From: CAZDET01 sp964504335
GTDB lineage: Bacteria; Bacteroidota; Bacteroidia; Chitinophagales; Saprospiraceae
Assembly: GCA_964504335.1 (NCBI GenBank)
Contig: CAZDET010000017.1
Coordinates: forward strand, 1-64,000
Length of the DNA stretch: 64,000 nucleotides
Direction: 5' to 3'
Below, piece by piece: positions 31,954 to 40,481 of the stretch; within the stretch, counting starts at the first letter, position 1; each line of letters begins with the position of its first letter. Under the pieces are notes generated by a model that did no database searches, was not told the origin of the DNA, and saw only the letters and a program-made list of their open reading frames with translations. The position numbers and the translations under genes are program-made.

Positions 31954-33348
31954 CTAGGATTCTGCTTTTTTCCGCTTGCGACGGGTCTTGAAGAGCTCGG
32001 TGACTTCCTTCTCCGTGAGAAAGTTCAGATCCTGGAAGGTACGGATGACGTATTTTTTAATGTCCTGATAATCCTTTCCGCGCTTGTCGGTGTAGCGCTT
32101 GAGCAATTTTCGGACGTAGCGCATCGACAATTCCTTCAAATTCTGATTGAACTGCTGATTGGCAAAGAGGGCAATGTAAAGCGTGTACAGCTTGCCGACT
32201 TCGAAGAAATCGGTGTATTGGTCGACCGTCAGGTCGCTGACGTAGCGCTTGAAATACCCAAAGACCGACCAGCGCACATTCTCATTGAAGAGGCTCAGCC
32301 CTTCGTGTTTGTTGATTTCCACTTTGATCGCTTCCTGGACGGCCAGCTCCCGGTATCCCTGGGTGTGAAGTTGAAGGATCAGCGTGAAATATGCAGTCAG
32401 GTTATCGTCAATATCCGGATCGACTAACTGGGCAAGCTGTATCTCTACTTCGGGGGAGACGTCTACTTTTGGAGCCTGCTTGAGTTCCAGGAGAAGCGCA
32501 AACACTTTATCCGGTGCCTCGGGCACTTCCGACCGCATGCGGTTGAACACCTCCTGTACTACGTCGGCACTCTCATCGCTCAATCCGAAAAAGCCGCCGT
32601 AGATCACGGTCAGTTCCAGGTGTTCGGCAGTACCTTGCAGTTCTTCGTTAGCGATGAGGGCATCCATAGAGGGGATCAACGACGAATTGTCGTATTTGCT
32701 ATGAATTCGGTAGAGCAGGAATTGCTTCAGGCTATTGAAGAGAATGGCCAGACTGGCTTTTGTTTCCGGAAATTCGGCGGTCAGGAAATTTTCATTTCGA
32801 AACTGACGGGCGTAGCGGGCGTAGTTGAGGGCCCGCTCCGTTTCGTATCGAAAGCGCTCCTGTTTTTGGCTTTGCAGGAATTGTCGAACTCGTTTATTGT
32901 CAATTTCCTGAATGAGGTTAGTGACCCAGATATCACTGCTCAGTGCAAACCCAATCTGAATAGATTGGCCGATGCGCTTTTTCAACATTTCAAAATTGGC
33001 GGATTGGGCGATTGTCAATACGACTTCTTTGAAATGATCTTGCGGGCGGACGTATTTGGTAATTGGATCAATCTCGCCGCGCAGTACGCTGTATCCAAGG
33101 ATACGCGGCAGGTAGAGCCCTTCGAATGCCGGGTCCATCAAGATTAATTCCAACGCAATAAGTTGCAACGGATGCTTGGCTGCTACCTCTTCGTAGATCA
33201 GACCGATTCGGGGCTCAAATTGGACCTTCAGTTGATCGTAGTACTCTTCTTCTTCTTCCTCTAGGTATTTCTGCAGCTCCTCGCTTTCCTGAATCTCTGC
33301 TGCCAACGTTTCCAACCGCTCGAGATACTCCGGATTGAGTTCGTACAT
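31954..33348 (-). CDS. Hypothetical helical protein, 464 aa
   Basis: Soluble, highly charged, almost wholly alpha-helical. It starts MYELNPEYLERLETLAAEIQ followed by a run of glutamates, and ends with a basic tail TRRKRKKAES. No catalytic motif recognised. The periodic leucines and lack of TM or signal suggest a repeat-helix scaffold. ATG 33348 was preferred to an in-frame start 36 bp upstream because the shorter form begins with a conserved-looking acidic helix. It is co-directional with the trehalose gene, 64 bp apart, with a stem-loop between. Confidence 0.6.
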   Translation of the reverse strand: MYELNPEYLERLETLAAEIQESEELQKYLEEEEEEYYDQLKVQFEPRIGLIYEEVAAKHPLQLIALELILMDPAFEGLYLPRILGYSVLRGEIDPITKYVRPQDHFKEVVLTIAQSANFEMLKKRIGQSIQIGFALSSDIWVTNLIQEIDNKRVRQFLQSQKQERFRYETERALNYARYARQFRNENFLTAEFPETKASLAILFNSLKQFLLYRIHSKYDNSSLIPSMDALIANEELQGTAEHLELTVIYGGFFGLSDESADVVQEVFNRMRSEVPEAPDKVFALLLELKQAPKVDVSPEVEIQLAQLVDPDIDDNLTAYFTLILQLHTQGYRELAVQEAIKVEINKHEGLSLFNENVRWSVFGYFKRYVSDLTVDQYTDFFEVGKLYTLYIALFANQQFNQNLKELSMRYVRKLLKRYTDKRGKDYQDIKKYVIRTFQDLNFLTEKEVTELFKTRRKRKKAES

Positions 33349-33495
33349 ATTGGCGTATTTAAAGGCAAACCTGATAGTGCACATCGAGGCACTACCAGGT
33401 TCACGATTTATCTAGAATTAAAGTATAGCCAAAACTATGGCGTAAATATAACAGCTTTGGCAGTTTATTTACGGTTCTTCCACTAGTTTTTTATC

Positions 33496-33573
33496 AGAGG
33501 TGAAGAGGTGTTTTAAAAAATTAAAGAATTAAAGTATTAATTTGTTGTTTCCTTCACCTTCCACTCTTCACCC
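33496..33573. repeat. Octamer-step hairpin element upstream of the GH-A gene
   Basis: Runs of paired 8-bp steps: AGAGGTGA/AGAGGTGT (33496-33511), ATTAAAGA/ATTAAAGT (33520-33535), then TTCACC-type steps to the ATG at 33574. The ends pair: GGTGAAGAG (33499-33507) with CTCTTCACC (33564-33572), a perfect 9-bp inverted repeat around an AT-rich core. It is the whole space immediately before the hydrolase start. Confidence 0.7.
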
Positions 33574-34728
33574 ATGTCTACCAGTTCCCCCATTCTCGGC
33601 GTTAATCTGGCCTGGCAGGCCTACTTTTACGGACACGATCTATCGAACGCCGGATTGCACCCGGAAGGGCCGGCTTACGACGGCGAGCTCCTTTCCGCGT
33701 CTTTTCGGCACCTGGCATATCGCGGTTGCCGCGTGGTGCGTTTTTGGTTGTTTGAATTTTTCGAAGGGCTGGAACTCGATCAAACGGAGGCACCCGAGCG
33801 GACAAAGATCACCGGCATTGCCCCAGACATGCTCGAGCATATAGCCGATATGCTCGCGCGGGCCGAAGCGGAGGGGATTCTAATCTACTGGGCCCTGTTG
33901 GATGCCGCCCGGGCCAATAACCGCTTTGCCCTTGATCCGATCCAGCAAACAGACGCGCTGCTACTGCAACGCATCCTCATCGATACGGCATTCCGAAAGC
34001 AGTTTTTACAGCAGGGTGTTGCCCCGTTGATAGAGGTGCTTCGGCAAAAGCCCGCTGCCACTTACGCAATCGACCTGATGAACGAACCGGAGGGTCGGAA
34101 TGGCAACCCATTCAAACGCAAAATACCCGGGGTGGCCAACAGCGTGCCCTGGAAATACGTCAGGCAGTACCTGGGCGATGCCCGGCAAGCGATTCGGGAG
34201 GCTGGATTCGAGGGAGCTATTTCCGTAGGGTTTCGCCACTATCGGACCATTCGCCGGCATCGGGATGACCTTGATGCGTTAGTAGATTTCTACGATTTTC
34301 ATCGCTACAATCGCAGTGGCAACCTGCCGAAATGGCGTCCCGATCGCTTCGGCGGAAAAGCCTGCATCATTGGCGAATTCGGGACCAGCCGTCCCCAGGC
34401 GGACGGCATCGAACAGCGCGAGCATGCCGCACGCTTATTGAAGAACGCTCGCTCAAAGGGCTATTCAGGGTGCCTGCTGTGGCGCTACAATTTCTTCGAA
34501 TCCGGCTTTGGCCTGCTCGATTTCAGAGCGGAAAACGGCTCGGCCGGAATCTCCCCCAACCGGGATACCTTCGAGGCGTTCCGCACGTCGTTTCTCGCCG
34601 GTACCAGCCCGGACTTGCCCCTGTCGGCGATGGATGATCCAGCCTGGAAACACCGGCACGAACGCCCCATCTGGGATGCTATACAGCAAGCAAGAGCATC
34701 GGATAGCCCCGGGTCCGTCACGGCTTAA
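33574..34728 (+). CDS. GH-A clan glycoside hydrolase (GH5-like), cytoplasmic
   Basis: 384-aa TIM-barrel hydrolase. The two retaining-enzyme glutamates are visible: acid/base Glu171 in IDLMNEPEG and nucleophile Glu268 in IIGEFGTS; RVVRFWLFEFFEGL (near 55) and a DFYDFHRYN segment fit the clan. There is no signal peptide, so it would act inside the cell or leave by another route, unusual for a GH5-like enzyme in a T9SS organism. Substrate cannot be assigned. It neighbours the trehalose gene and the PKD protein but shares no operon with them. Confidence 0.75.
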   Translation: MSTSSPILGVNLAWQAYFYGHDLSNAGLHPEGPAYDGELLSASFRHLAYRGCRVVRFWLFEFFEGLELDQTEAPERTKITGIAPDMLEHIADMLARAEAEGILIYWALLDAARANNRFALDPIQQTDALLLQRILIDTAFRKQFLQQGVAPLIEVLRQKPAATYAIDLMNEPEGRNGNPFKRKIPGVANSVPWKYVRQYLGDARQAIREAGFEGAISVGFRHYRTIRRHRDDLDALVDFYDFHRYNRSGNLPKWRPDRFGGKACIIGEFGTSRPQADGIEQREHAARLLKNARSKGYSGCLLWRYNFFESGFGLLDFRAENGSAGISPNRDTFEAFRTSFLAGTSPDLPLSAMDDPAWKHRHERPIWDAIQQARASDSPGSVTA

Positions 34729-34801
34729 AGGGCATTCCGTACTGTCCATTTCTTACCATTAGTATTCGGCCTTGGATAGCCAAAGATTGGCTCGGATATC
34801 G

Positions 34802-34809
34802 TACTTTTG
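34802..34809 (+). promoter_or_regulatory. -7 promoter box for the PKD protein gene
   Basis: TACTTTTG matches TAnnTTTG exactly, 88 bp before the start of the large secreted protein. A small hairpin AGCCAA-AGA-TTGGCT (34778-34792) lies in the -10 to -25 spacing just upstream and could be an operator. The upstream TTG box is not well spaced. Confidence 0.45.
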
Positions 34810-34897
34810 CGTATGTAATTCACTCCTACTCTACTCAAAGGGCAATCGCCCATTCTGAACCTCAGTATCCGTATCATCCATCCCAAATACTTCACCC

Positions 34898-37800
34898 ATG
34901 AGCCAACTCGCTCGCGTTTCATTTATGTTGCTTTTTTGGAATGTATGGCTTGGTAGCCCGCTACTTGCGCAAGTAGTTAATTCCTACTTTGAAGTGATCG
35001 CAGTTGATATTTGTACGAATGAATTAGTATTGGCGGATGCTACCGACCTGGCCGCCAACGATCAGGTGCTAATCATTCAAATGCAGGGAGCAACCATCGA
35101 CGAAAGTAATAGCGGTAACTTTGGCGATATCGCCGATCTCAACGCCGCCGGGGGATATGAACTGAATCGAATCGCTTCGGTAACCGGCAATATCATCCAA
35201 TTCGAACGCACCTTCCGGCACGAATACGAATCGGCAGGCCTGCAGCTGATCCGCTACCAAACGGAGGCAGCCCTGACGGTTGAGGATACGCTCTTCGTCC
35301 CTCCCTGGGATGGGACTACCGGCGGGATTCTGTTTATCGACGTCGAGGGTACTCTGACGCTGGAAGCCCCCATTATAGGGTCGGGGCGTGGTTTCCGGGG
35401 CGCGGAATCCATCGGTATCGGCTCCTCTTGTCGCGGCGGCTTTTTTCCTACCGATTTTCGCGATGCCTTCTATCCGGCGGGTAATTTTCGGGGAGCCCCC
35501 AAGGGAGAAGGGGTAGCACGACCGATTCCCGAGAAAGAATGGGGCCGCGGTGCCCAAGCCAATGGTGGTGGCGGCGGAAACGACCACAACAGCGGCGGCG
35601 GCGGTGGGGGCAATGTGGCCTTCGGCGGTGAAGGAGGTGAAAATAATCGCCCCAACAATAGCGATTGCCAGGGCCAGCGGCCCGGGCTTTCCGGTCGGGG
35701 CCTGCCCGTGTTTGCCGATCACCTCTATCTGGGCGGTGGCGGTGGCGCCGGGCACCGCAATAACAATAACCCGAGCGATGGCGGCAATGGCGGAGGCATC
35801 ATTATGGTGCGGGCCAATACCGTAAACTTTGCTACAGAAGCGGCCGCTTTAATCAGCGATGGCGATAGTGCCGTCACCGTCACCGGGGATGGTGCCGGTG
35901 GTGGCGGTGCCGGAGGTACAATACTCCTCCTTGCGGAGACAATTGAAGGGACGCTCCGGCTCCAGGCCCGGGGAGGTGCCGGCGGAACGGTCGATAATCG
36001 CATGGATCTGCGTAGCATGGGACCCGGCGGTGGCGGTAGCGGCGGCCACGTGATCGGAAACTTTATCTATCCAGCTGACCTGACAGGAGGAGCAACGGGG
36101 CTGTCCATCAACTCCGGGGCCGGAAATCGCCCCGATAGTCCCAATCAGGCGTTTGCCGGGGAGGACGGAATTCCCTCCCAAATCGACAGCCTTCCAATGG
36201 GCCCCATTTGGGGTCCAATAGCCATCAACACCCTGAGCAATGATACCGCCTTCTGCGGTAAGCCGCCGCTTTCCCTGCAGGTAGCAGTAGAAAACGCCGC
36301 TGCCTTTCAGTGGGAGTATAGCTCCGATTCCACCACCTTTGAAGAGGTTGCTCAGGGAAGTAATTATGAAGGTGTCAATACCGCTACGCTCGATTTACAA
36401 GACGACTACGCCCCCGGTTTCTACCGCCTCCGGATTGCCCGTGCGCCGGGCTGCCCCGCTTTTTACTCCGACACCCTCGAGGTGCAAACGGATGTCGGTC
36501 CGCTGGCTGGCTTCACGTTCGAAACCGATGCGAGCGTAGTGACTTTCACCAACACCAGTGAGCGAGGAACCACCTACCAATGGGATTTTGGAAATGGGGC
36601 CATGTCCATGGCAGCCGACACCACCATCGATTTCAACGTCCAGGGCAGCTATCCGGTGCAGCTTATTGCCGAGAATGCCTGTGGAACGGATACCATCCTC
36701 CAGATCGTGACCGTGGTGGAGAGTGGCGTCACCCCTATTCCCTTATTTGACTTTGATACTACCTCCGGCTGTGCACCGCTGATCGTGACTTTCACTAACC
36801 GCAGCGAGAATTCCGATAGCGTGCAATGGGAATTCCCCGGAGGCGATCCGGAGAACGCTTCCGCCGACACGGTGCAGGTGACCTACGATACGCCGGGCTC
36901 CTATTCCATGCAGATTACCGCGTTTGGAAACGGAGGGGCCAACGTAACGGCGAAACAGAATTTAATTCAGGTAGAACCGGCTCCTAATGTGTCGTTTAAT
37001 GCCAACATCAACGGCAATGAAGTCGATTTTTCAGCCACCATCGAAAATGTGGAGTCCTTCGTGTGGGCATTCGGCGACGGCAATGGCAGCACCGAACAAA
37101 ACCCCTCCCACACCTACGCCGAGAGCGGTACCTATACCGTCACGTTGAGTTACAGCAACGATCTCTGCGGCCCCGGAGAAGTCCTGCAGACCATCACCAT
37201 CGGAGAGGTGCGGCCGCCTCAGGCCGAGATCAGCAGCAATACCGTAAGCGGTTGCGCTCCGCTGACGGTCGCCTTCGAAAATGCATCCACCGGCGATTAC
37301 ACCGATATTCGGTGGAGTTTCGAGGGCGGCGAACCCGCCACCAGCGCCGAAGAAACCCCCAGTGTCACTTATCCGCTGGCGGGTAATTACGCAGTGGAGC
37401 TGATTGCTTCCGGCCCCGCGGGAGACGATACGACTGCAATGACGGTTTTTGTGTCGGCCGGGCCACAAGCGGCTTTTGCCGCTGAAGTAGAAGAAACAAC
37501 CATTACGCTGGAAAACAATTCGGTCGATGGGCTAACCTACGAATGGGACTTTGGCGACGGCAATTCCTCTTCCGACGACAACCCAACCCATACCTACGCC
37601 CAAAGCGGAACGTACACGGTCCAGCTGATCACCTCAAATGGTTGTGGAGCCGATACGTTAAGCCAACAAGTGACGGTTATGGTAGCCGTGCCAGGGCCAC
37701 AGGCTGCCTTTGAACTAACGCCGATAACTGGATGCGAACCGCTGACGGTGCGCTTTACCAACCAAAGTACGGCATACGATAGCGTGCGATGGAATTTCCC

Positions 37801-38890
37801 CGGAGGAGAACCTGCCTCCTCCACGGGGGAAGTGGTCGAGGTGACCTACGCTACGAGTGGCACCTATTCGGCCGAGCTTGTCGCCTTTGGCAACGGACTT
37901 ACAGATACCTTGTTCCAGCAAAACGGTATCCGGGTGGATATGATTCCCGAAGCGGCCTTCACCTTTGAGGTGGACGGCCGGACCGTCCAATTTACCGGGA
38001 TCGTGGGAAGCGCCGAAACCGTGCGCTGGGAGTTTGGCGACGGTGCTACCAGTACCGCCGTCAATCCGGTGCATACCTATACTTCCGACGGCGATTTCAC
38101 CGTCTTACTGATTGTGGGGAATGCCACCTGCGGACAAACCGAAGCCAGCCAGCAAATCCTGATCGGCAATGCCTTGCGGGCCCAATTTAGCACGCGTTCT
38201 CTGGGGGCTTGTGCTCCGCTGCGCGTCCAATTTGAGAACCAAAGCCTCGGAGAATTTGACCAGGTTGAATGGTTTTTCGATGGTGGGGAGCCGCAGACCA
38301 GCACCGAAGAAAGCCCAACCGTGTTCTTTACCGAACCGGGGGCGCATCTCGTGCGGCTCACTATTTCGGGCCCCTCCGGAACGATTAGCGATAGCTCCTT
38401 CATCGAGATTACGGCACCCCCGAACCCAAATTTCGAATTCACGCTCGATGGATTCACCGTCCAATTTGAGGACCTCAGCTCCGGAGCAGATCGGTACTCC
38501 TGGAATTTCGGTGACGGGCAGACCAGTACAGAAATCAATCCAGTCCACACCTACGCACAGCCAGGGGTGTACGACGTCACCCTCAATCTGCAGAATGGTC
38601 GTTGTGGGCGCTCCACCAGCCGGACGGTAGCCATCGGAGTGACCGACGTAACTGATCTGGCCGGCGCTGGTATTCGGATCTATCCGAATCCGGTGAGCGA
38701 TCGACTACAAATCGAGGGCATGCAGGCCGGGAATGTTCGCTTATACGATGCGGGAGGGCGCACCCTGTTGCAACGCCCGCTTTTTGGGGGGGGCGGTACG
38801 CTCGACCTCGGGGCAGTACCCAGCGGCATGTATTTGCTATTTCTCGAAGATGCGCGGGGCCAGTGGCTGGTTCGCATCTTAAAACAGTAA
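34898..38890 (+). CDS. Giant secreted protein with nine PKD domains and T9SS type A sorting tail
   Basis: 1330 aa. Signal peptide about 1-25 (ends GSPLLAQ), then a beta-rich N-terminal domain of a Bacteroidota adhesin type, a glycine-rich region (about 180-400; GGGGGNVAFGGEGG-like), and nine consecutive PKD domains of about 80 residues. Each PKD domain shows the WxFGDG/WEFPGG core and HTYA-type turn; two alternating subtypes are visible (SGCAPLTVxFxN types and FGDGxxSTxxNPxHTY types). The C-terminal about 75 residues (IYPNPVSDRLQI, GMYLLFLEDARG, VRILKQ) are a T9SS type A sorting signal, so it is exported across the outer membrane and attached to the surface. Likely a cell-surface adhesin or glycan-binding protein. 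Confidence 0.92.
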   Translation: MSQLARVSFMLLFWNVWLGSPLLAQVVNSYFEVIAVDICTNELVLADATDLAANDQVLIIQMQGATIDESNSGNFGDIADLNAAGGYELNRIASVTGNIIQFERTFRHEYESAGLQLIRYQTEAALTVEDTLFVPPWDGTTGGILFIDVEGTLTLEAPIIGSGRGFRGAESIGIGSSCRGGFFPTDFRDAFYPAGNFRGAPKGEGVARPIPEKEWGRGAQANGGGGGNDHNSGGGGGGNVAFGGEGGENNRPNNSDCQGQRPGLSGRGLPVFADHLYLGGGGGAGHRNNNNPSDGGNGGGIIMVRANTVNFATEAAALISDGDSAVTVTGDGAGGGGAGGTILLLAETIEGTLRLQARGGAGGTVDNRMDLRSMGPGGGGSGGHVIGNFIYPADLTGGATGLSINSGAGNRPDSPNQAFAGEDGIPSQIDSLPMGPIWGPIAINTLSNDTAFCGKPPLSLQVAVENAAAFQWEYSSDSTTFEEVAQGSNYEGVNTATLDLQDDYAPGFYRLRIARAPGCPAFYSDTLEVQTDVGPLAGFTFETDASVVTFTNTSERGTTYQWDFGNGAMSMAADTTIDFNVQGSYPVQLIAENACGTDTILQIVTVVESGVTPIPLFDFDTTSGCAPLIVTFTNRSENSDSVQWEFPGGDPENASADTVQVTYDTPGSYSMQITAFGNGGANVTAKQNLIQVEPAPNVSFNANINGNEVDFSATIENVESFVWAFGDGNGSTEQNPSHTYAESGTYTVTLSYSNDLCGPGEVLQTITIGEVRPPQAEISSNTVSGCAPLTVAFENASTGDYTDIRWSFEGGEPATSAEETPSVTYPLAGNYAVELIASGPAGDDTTAMTVFVSAGPQAAFAAEVEETTITLENNSVDGLTYEWDFGDGNSSSDDNPTHTYAQSGTYTVQLITSNGCGADTLSQQVTVMVAVPGPQAAFELTPITGCEPLTVRFTNQSTAYDSVRWNFPGGEPASSTGEVVEVTYATSGTYSAELVAFGNGLTDTLFQQNGIRVDMIPEAAFTFEVDGRTVQFTGIVGSAETVRWEFGDGATSTAVNPVHTYTSDGDFTVLLIVGNATCGQTEASQQILIGNALRAQFSTRSLGACAPLRVQFENQSLGEFDQVEWFFDGGEPQTSTEESPTVFFTEPGAHLVRLTISGPSGTISDSSFIEITAPPNPNFEFTLDGFTVQFEDLSSGADRYSWNFGDGQTSTEINPVHTYAQPGVYDVTLNLQNGRCGRSTSRTVAIGVTDVTDLAGAGIRIYPNPVSDRLQIEGMQAGNVRLYDAGGRTLLQRPLFGGGGTLDLGAVPSGMYLLFLEDARGQWLVRILKQ

Positions 38891-38928
38891 CTTCCGTATT
38901 TTACCGGTGCGTTTAACCGGAAAACGGC

Positions 38929-39510
38929 ATGCTTCGATTCATTCGGGGGAAACACAGCGAGTTTAGCGACGAAGAGTTGCTCCGGCGCTTCCATGATGAT
39001 GGGAACGGATCGTGGCTGGCCTTGCTCTTCGACCGCTACCTGGAGTTGGTATTCGGGTTGTGTCTCAAATACCTTAAGGAGGAAAGCCGGGCCGAGGATG
39101 CCGTTATGGAGATCTTCGAATCGCTTCACCGGAAGCTGCCCGACCAGGAGGTGAGTCATTTCCGGAACTGGCTGTATTCTTTCGTGCGCAATCACTGCTT
39201 AATGGCGTTGCGCAAAGAAAATCGACGTCCGATTGACTCGGTTGATCCCCTCCTTGTGCAATTACCCGATTCGGAGCATCTACTGGAAGAGGCCATCGAA
39301 GCCAACGAACGAGATTTGGCACTACACGATTGCATCGGCCAGCTCAACGAAGAGCAGCAACGGTGTATCCGCCTCTTCTATCTGGAAGACCACACGTATA
39401 AAGACGTGGCACGCCTCACGCAACTGAACCTGGGGCAAGTCCGTTCTCACATTCAAAATGGCCGCCGAAATTTAAAGCGTTGTATGGAACGAAAAGCGCG
39501 AACCTCATGA
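38929..39510 (+). CDS. ECF sigma factor (second)
   Basis: 193 aa. Region 2 is FDRYLELVFGLCLKYLKEES with RAEDAVMEIFESLHRKL, and region 4 is LNEEQQRCIRLFYLEDHTYK then DVARLTQLNLGQVRSHIQNG. It begins 38 bp after the PKD protein stop and overlaps the next gene by an ATGA, so it may be transcribed with either. The regulon is unknown; the partner is the membrane protein that follows. Confidence 0.92.
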   Translation: MLRFIRGKHSEFSDEELLRRFHDDGNGSWLALLFDRYLELVFGLCLKYLKEESRAEDAVMEIFESLHRKLPDQEVSHFRNWLYSFVRNHCLMALRKENRRPIDSVDPLLVQLPDSEHLLEEAIEANERDLALHDCIGQLNEEQQRCIRLFYLEDHTYKDVARLTQLNLGQVRSHIQNGRRNLKRCMERKARTS

Positions 39511-40481
39511 AGCCATCCTCAGCCGGACGAATTGAATTGCTTCGTCGGTGGTTGCGTGGTGAAACCAACCGGCAGGAGGAGGCGCAGCTCGAAGCGGCCC
39601 TTCGAGACGACCCCTGGTTGGCAGAAGCAGTAGAGGGGTTTCGGCAGCAACCCGATGCAGATCATGAGGCCTCGCTGGATCGGCTGCGCCGGAGAATTAA
39701 ACCGTCGGCTCGCCGAAGCGGAGTAAGATTGTGGTGGCGCTACGCCGCAGCGATTGCCCTGCTACTGGTCGCGCTTTTTGTGGTGTATATCTGGGTGCCA
39801 GCCGATCCGGAGCCTCTAACTCGTGCCGAAGCAGCTACGACACCGGAAGAGCTGCCCAACCCCGACCTCGAAGCGCTTGCGGATAGCACCCCGCCCCCCC
39901 TGGCTAAATTATCCGAAAAAGAGTCCACCACTGCTGCTTTGAAACCTGCCAAACGCAAGCGGGAGCCCCGCCCTTCTGCTTTGCCCCCGCCACCTCCGAT
40001 GCCAAGGGATACTTCGACACCGCTCGAAGCAGTGGAACCGACCCCGCTACCCGCCGAACCCGAAGCAGATCTGGCAGATGCCGTCCCGATTGCCGAAGAG
40101 GCGCCGCCCCCTGATAGTTTGGTGTCTTTCAGCGTGTCTTCCCCCGAACCGGAGGAACCCTCGGTTACTTCTTTTGCGCGTTCGTTGCGTCCCACATCGC
40201 AGGGCGTACCCCCTTTTCGGGCCCAACCAGTAGGAGGCTTCGAGTTATTCAATCGCAAGCTACAAGAAGGATGGAACGGAGAACAGGGGGGAGTCGTGTT
40301 GCTGCGTTTTTTCATCGATTCTACGGGGCAACCCACCGATTTCGACGTACTGGAGTCGCCCGATTCAATCGCAGCGAGCTACGTGTTGGAACAGTTGCAA
40401 AATGGCAAATGGACGCTACCCCCCGGCAACGTGCGTCCGGTACCCGTCGAATACCGGATTAGACTCCCTCAGCAGAAGTAA
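39507..40481 (+). CDS. Anti-sigma-like membrane protein fused to a TonB C-terminal domain
   Basis: 324 aa from ATG 39507, which overlaps the sigma stop as ATGA (an in-frame start 27 bp upstream is less likely). Order: helical anti-sigma-like domain (LLRRWLRGETNRQEEAQLEA, DPWLAEAVEGF), one TM helix (about 75-96), a Pro/Glu-rich periplasmic spacer (PPPPPM-type stretches, about 100-235) and a TonB C-terminal fold (GGVVLLRFFIDSTGQPTDFD, IRLP end). It would couple the sigma factor to an outer-membrane signal or energy-transduction event. The fusion is seen in Bacteroidota but unstudied. Its stop codon abuts the stop of the next, convergent gene with no base between. Confidence 0.8.
   Translation: MKPSSAGRIELLRRWLRGETNRQEEAQLEAALRDDPWLAEAVEGFRQQPDADHEASLDRLRRRIKPSARRSGVRLWWRYAAAIALLLVALFVVYIWVPADPEPLTRAEAATTPEELPNPDLEALADSTPPPLAKLSEKESTTAALKPAKRKREPRPSALPPPPPMPRDTSTPLEAVEPTPLPAEPEADLADAVPIAEEAPPPDSLVSFSVSSPEPEEPSVTSFARSLRPTSQGVPPFRAQPVGGFELFNRKLQEGWNGEQGGVVLLRFFIDSTGQPTDFDVLESPDSIAASYVLEQLQNGKWTLPPGNVRPVPVEYRIRLPQQK

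Noticed and set aside
35069..35755. 228-codon minus-strand frame across the glycine-rich part of the PKD protein
   Set aside because: Arises because GGN glycine codons read as CCN/GCN on the reverse strand; no start context or family.
36339..36539. Small plus-strand frame inside the PKD protein
   Set aside because: Out-of-frame shadow of certain PKD coding sequence.
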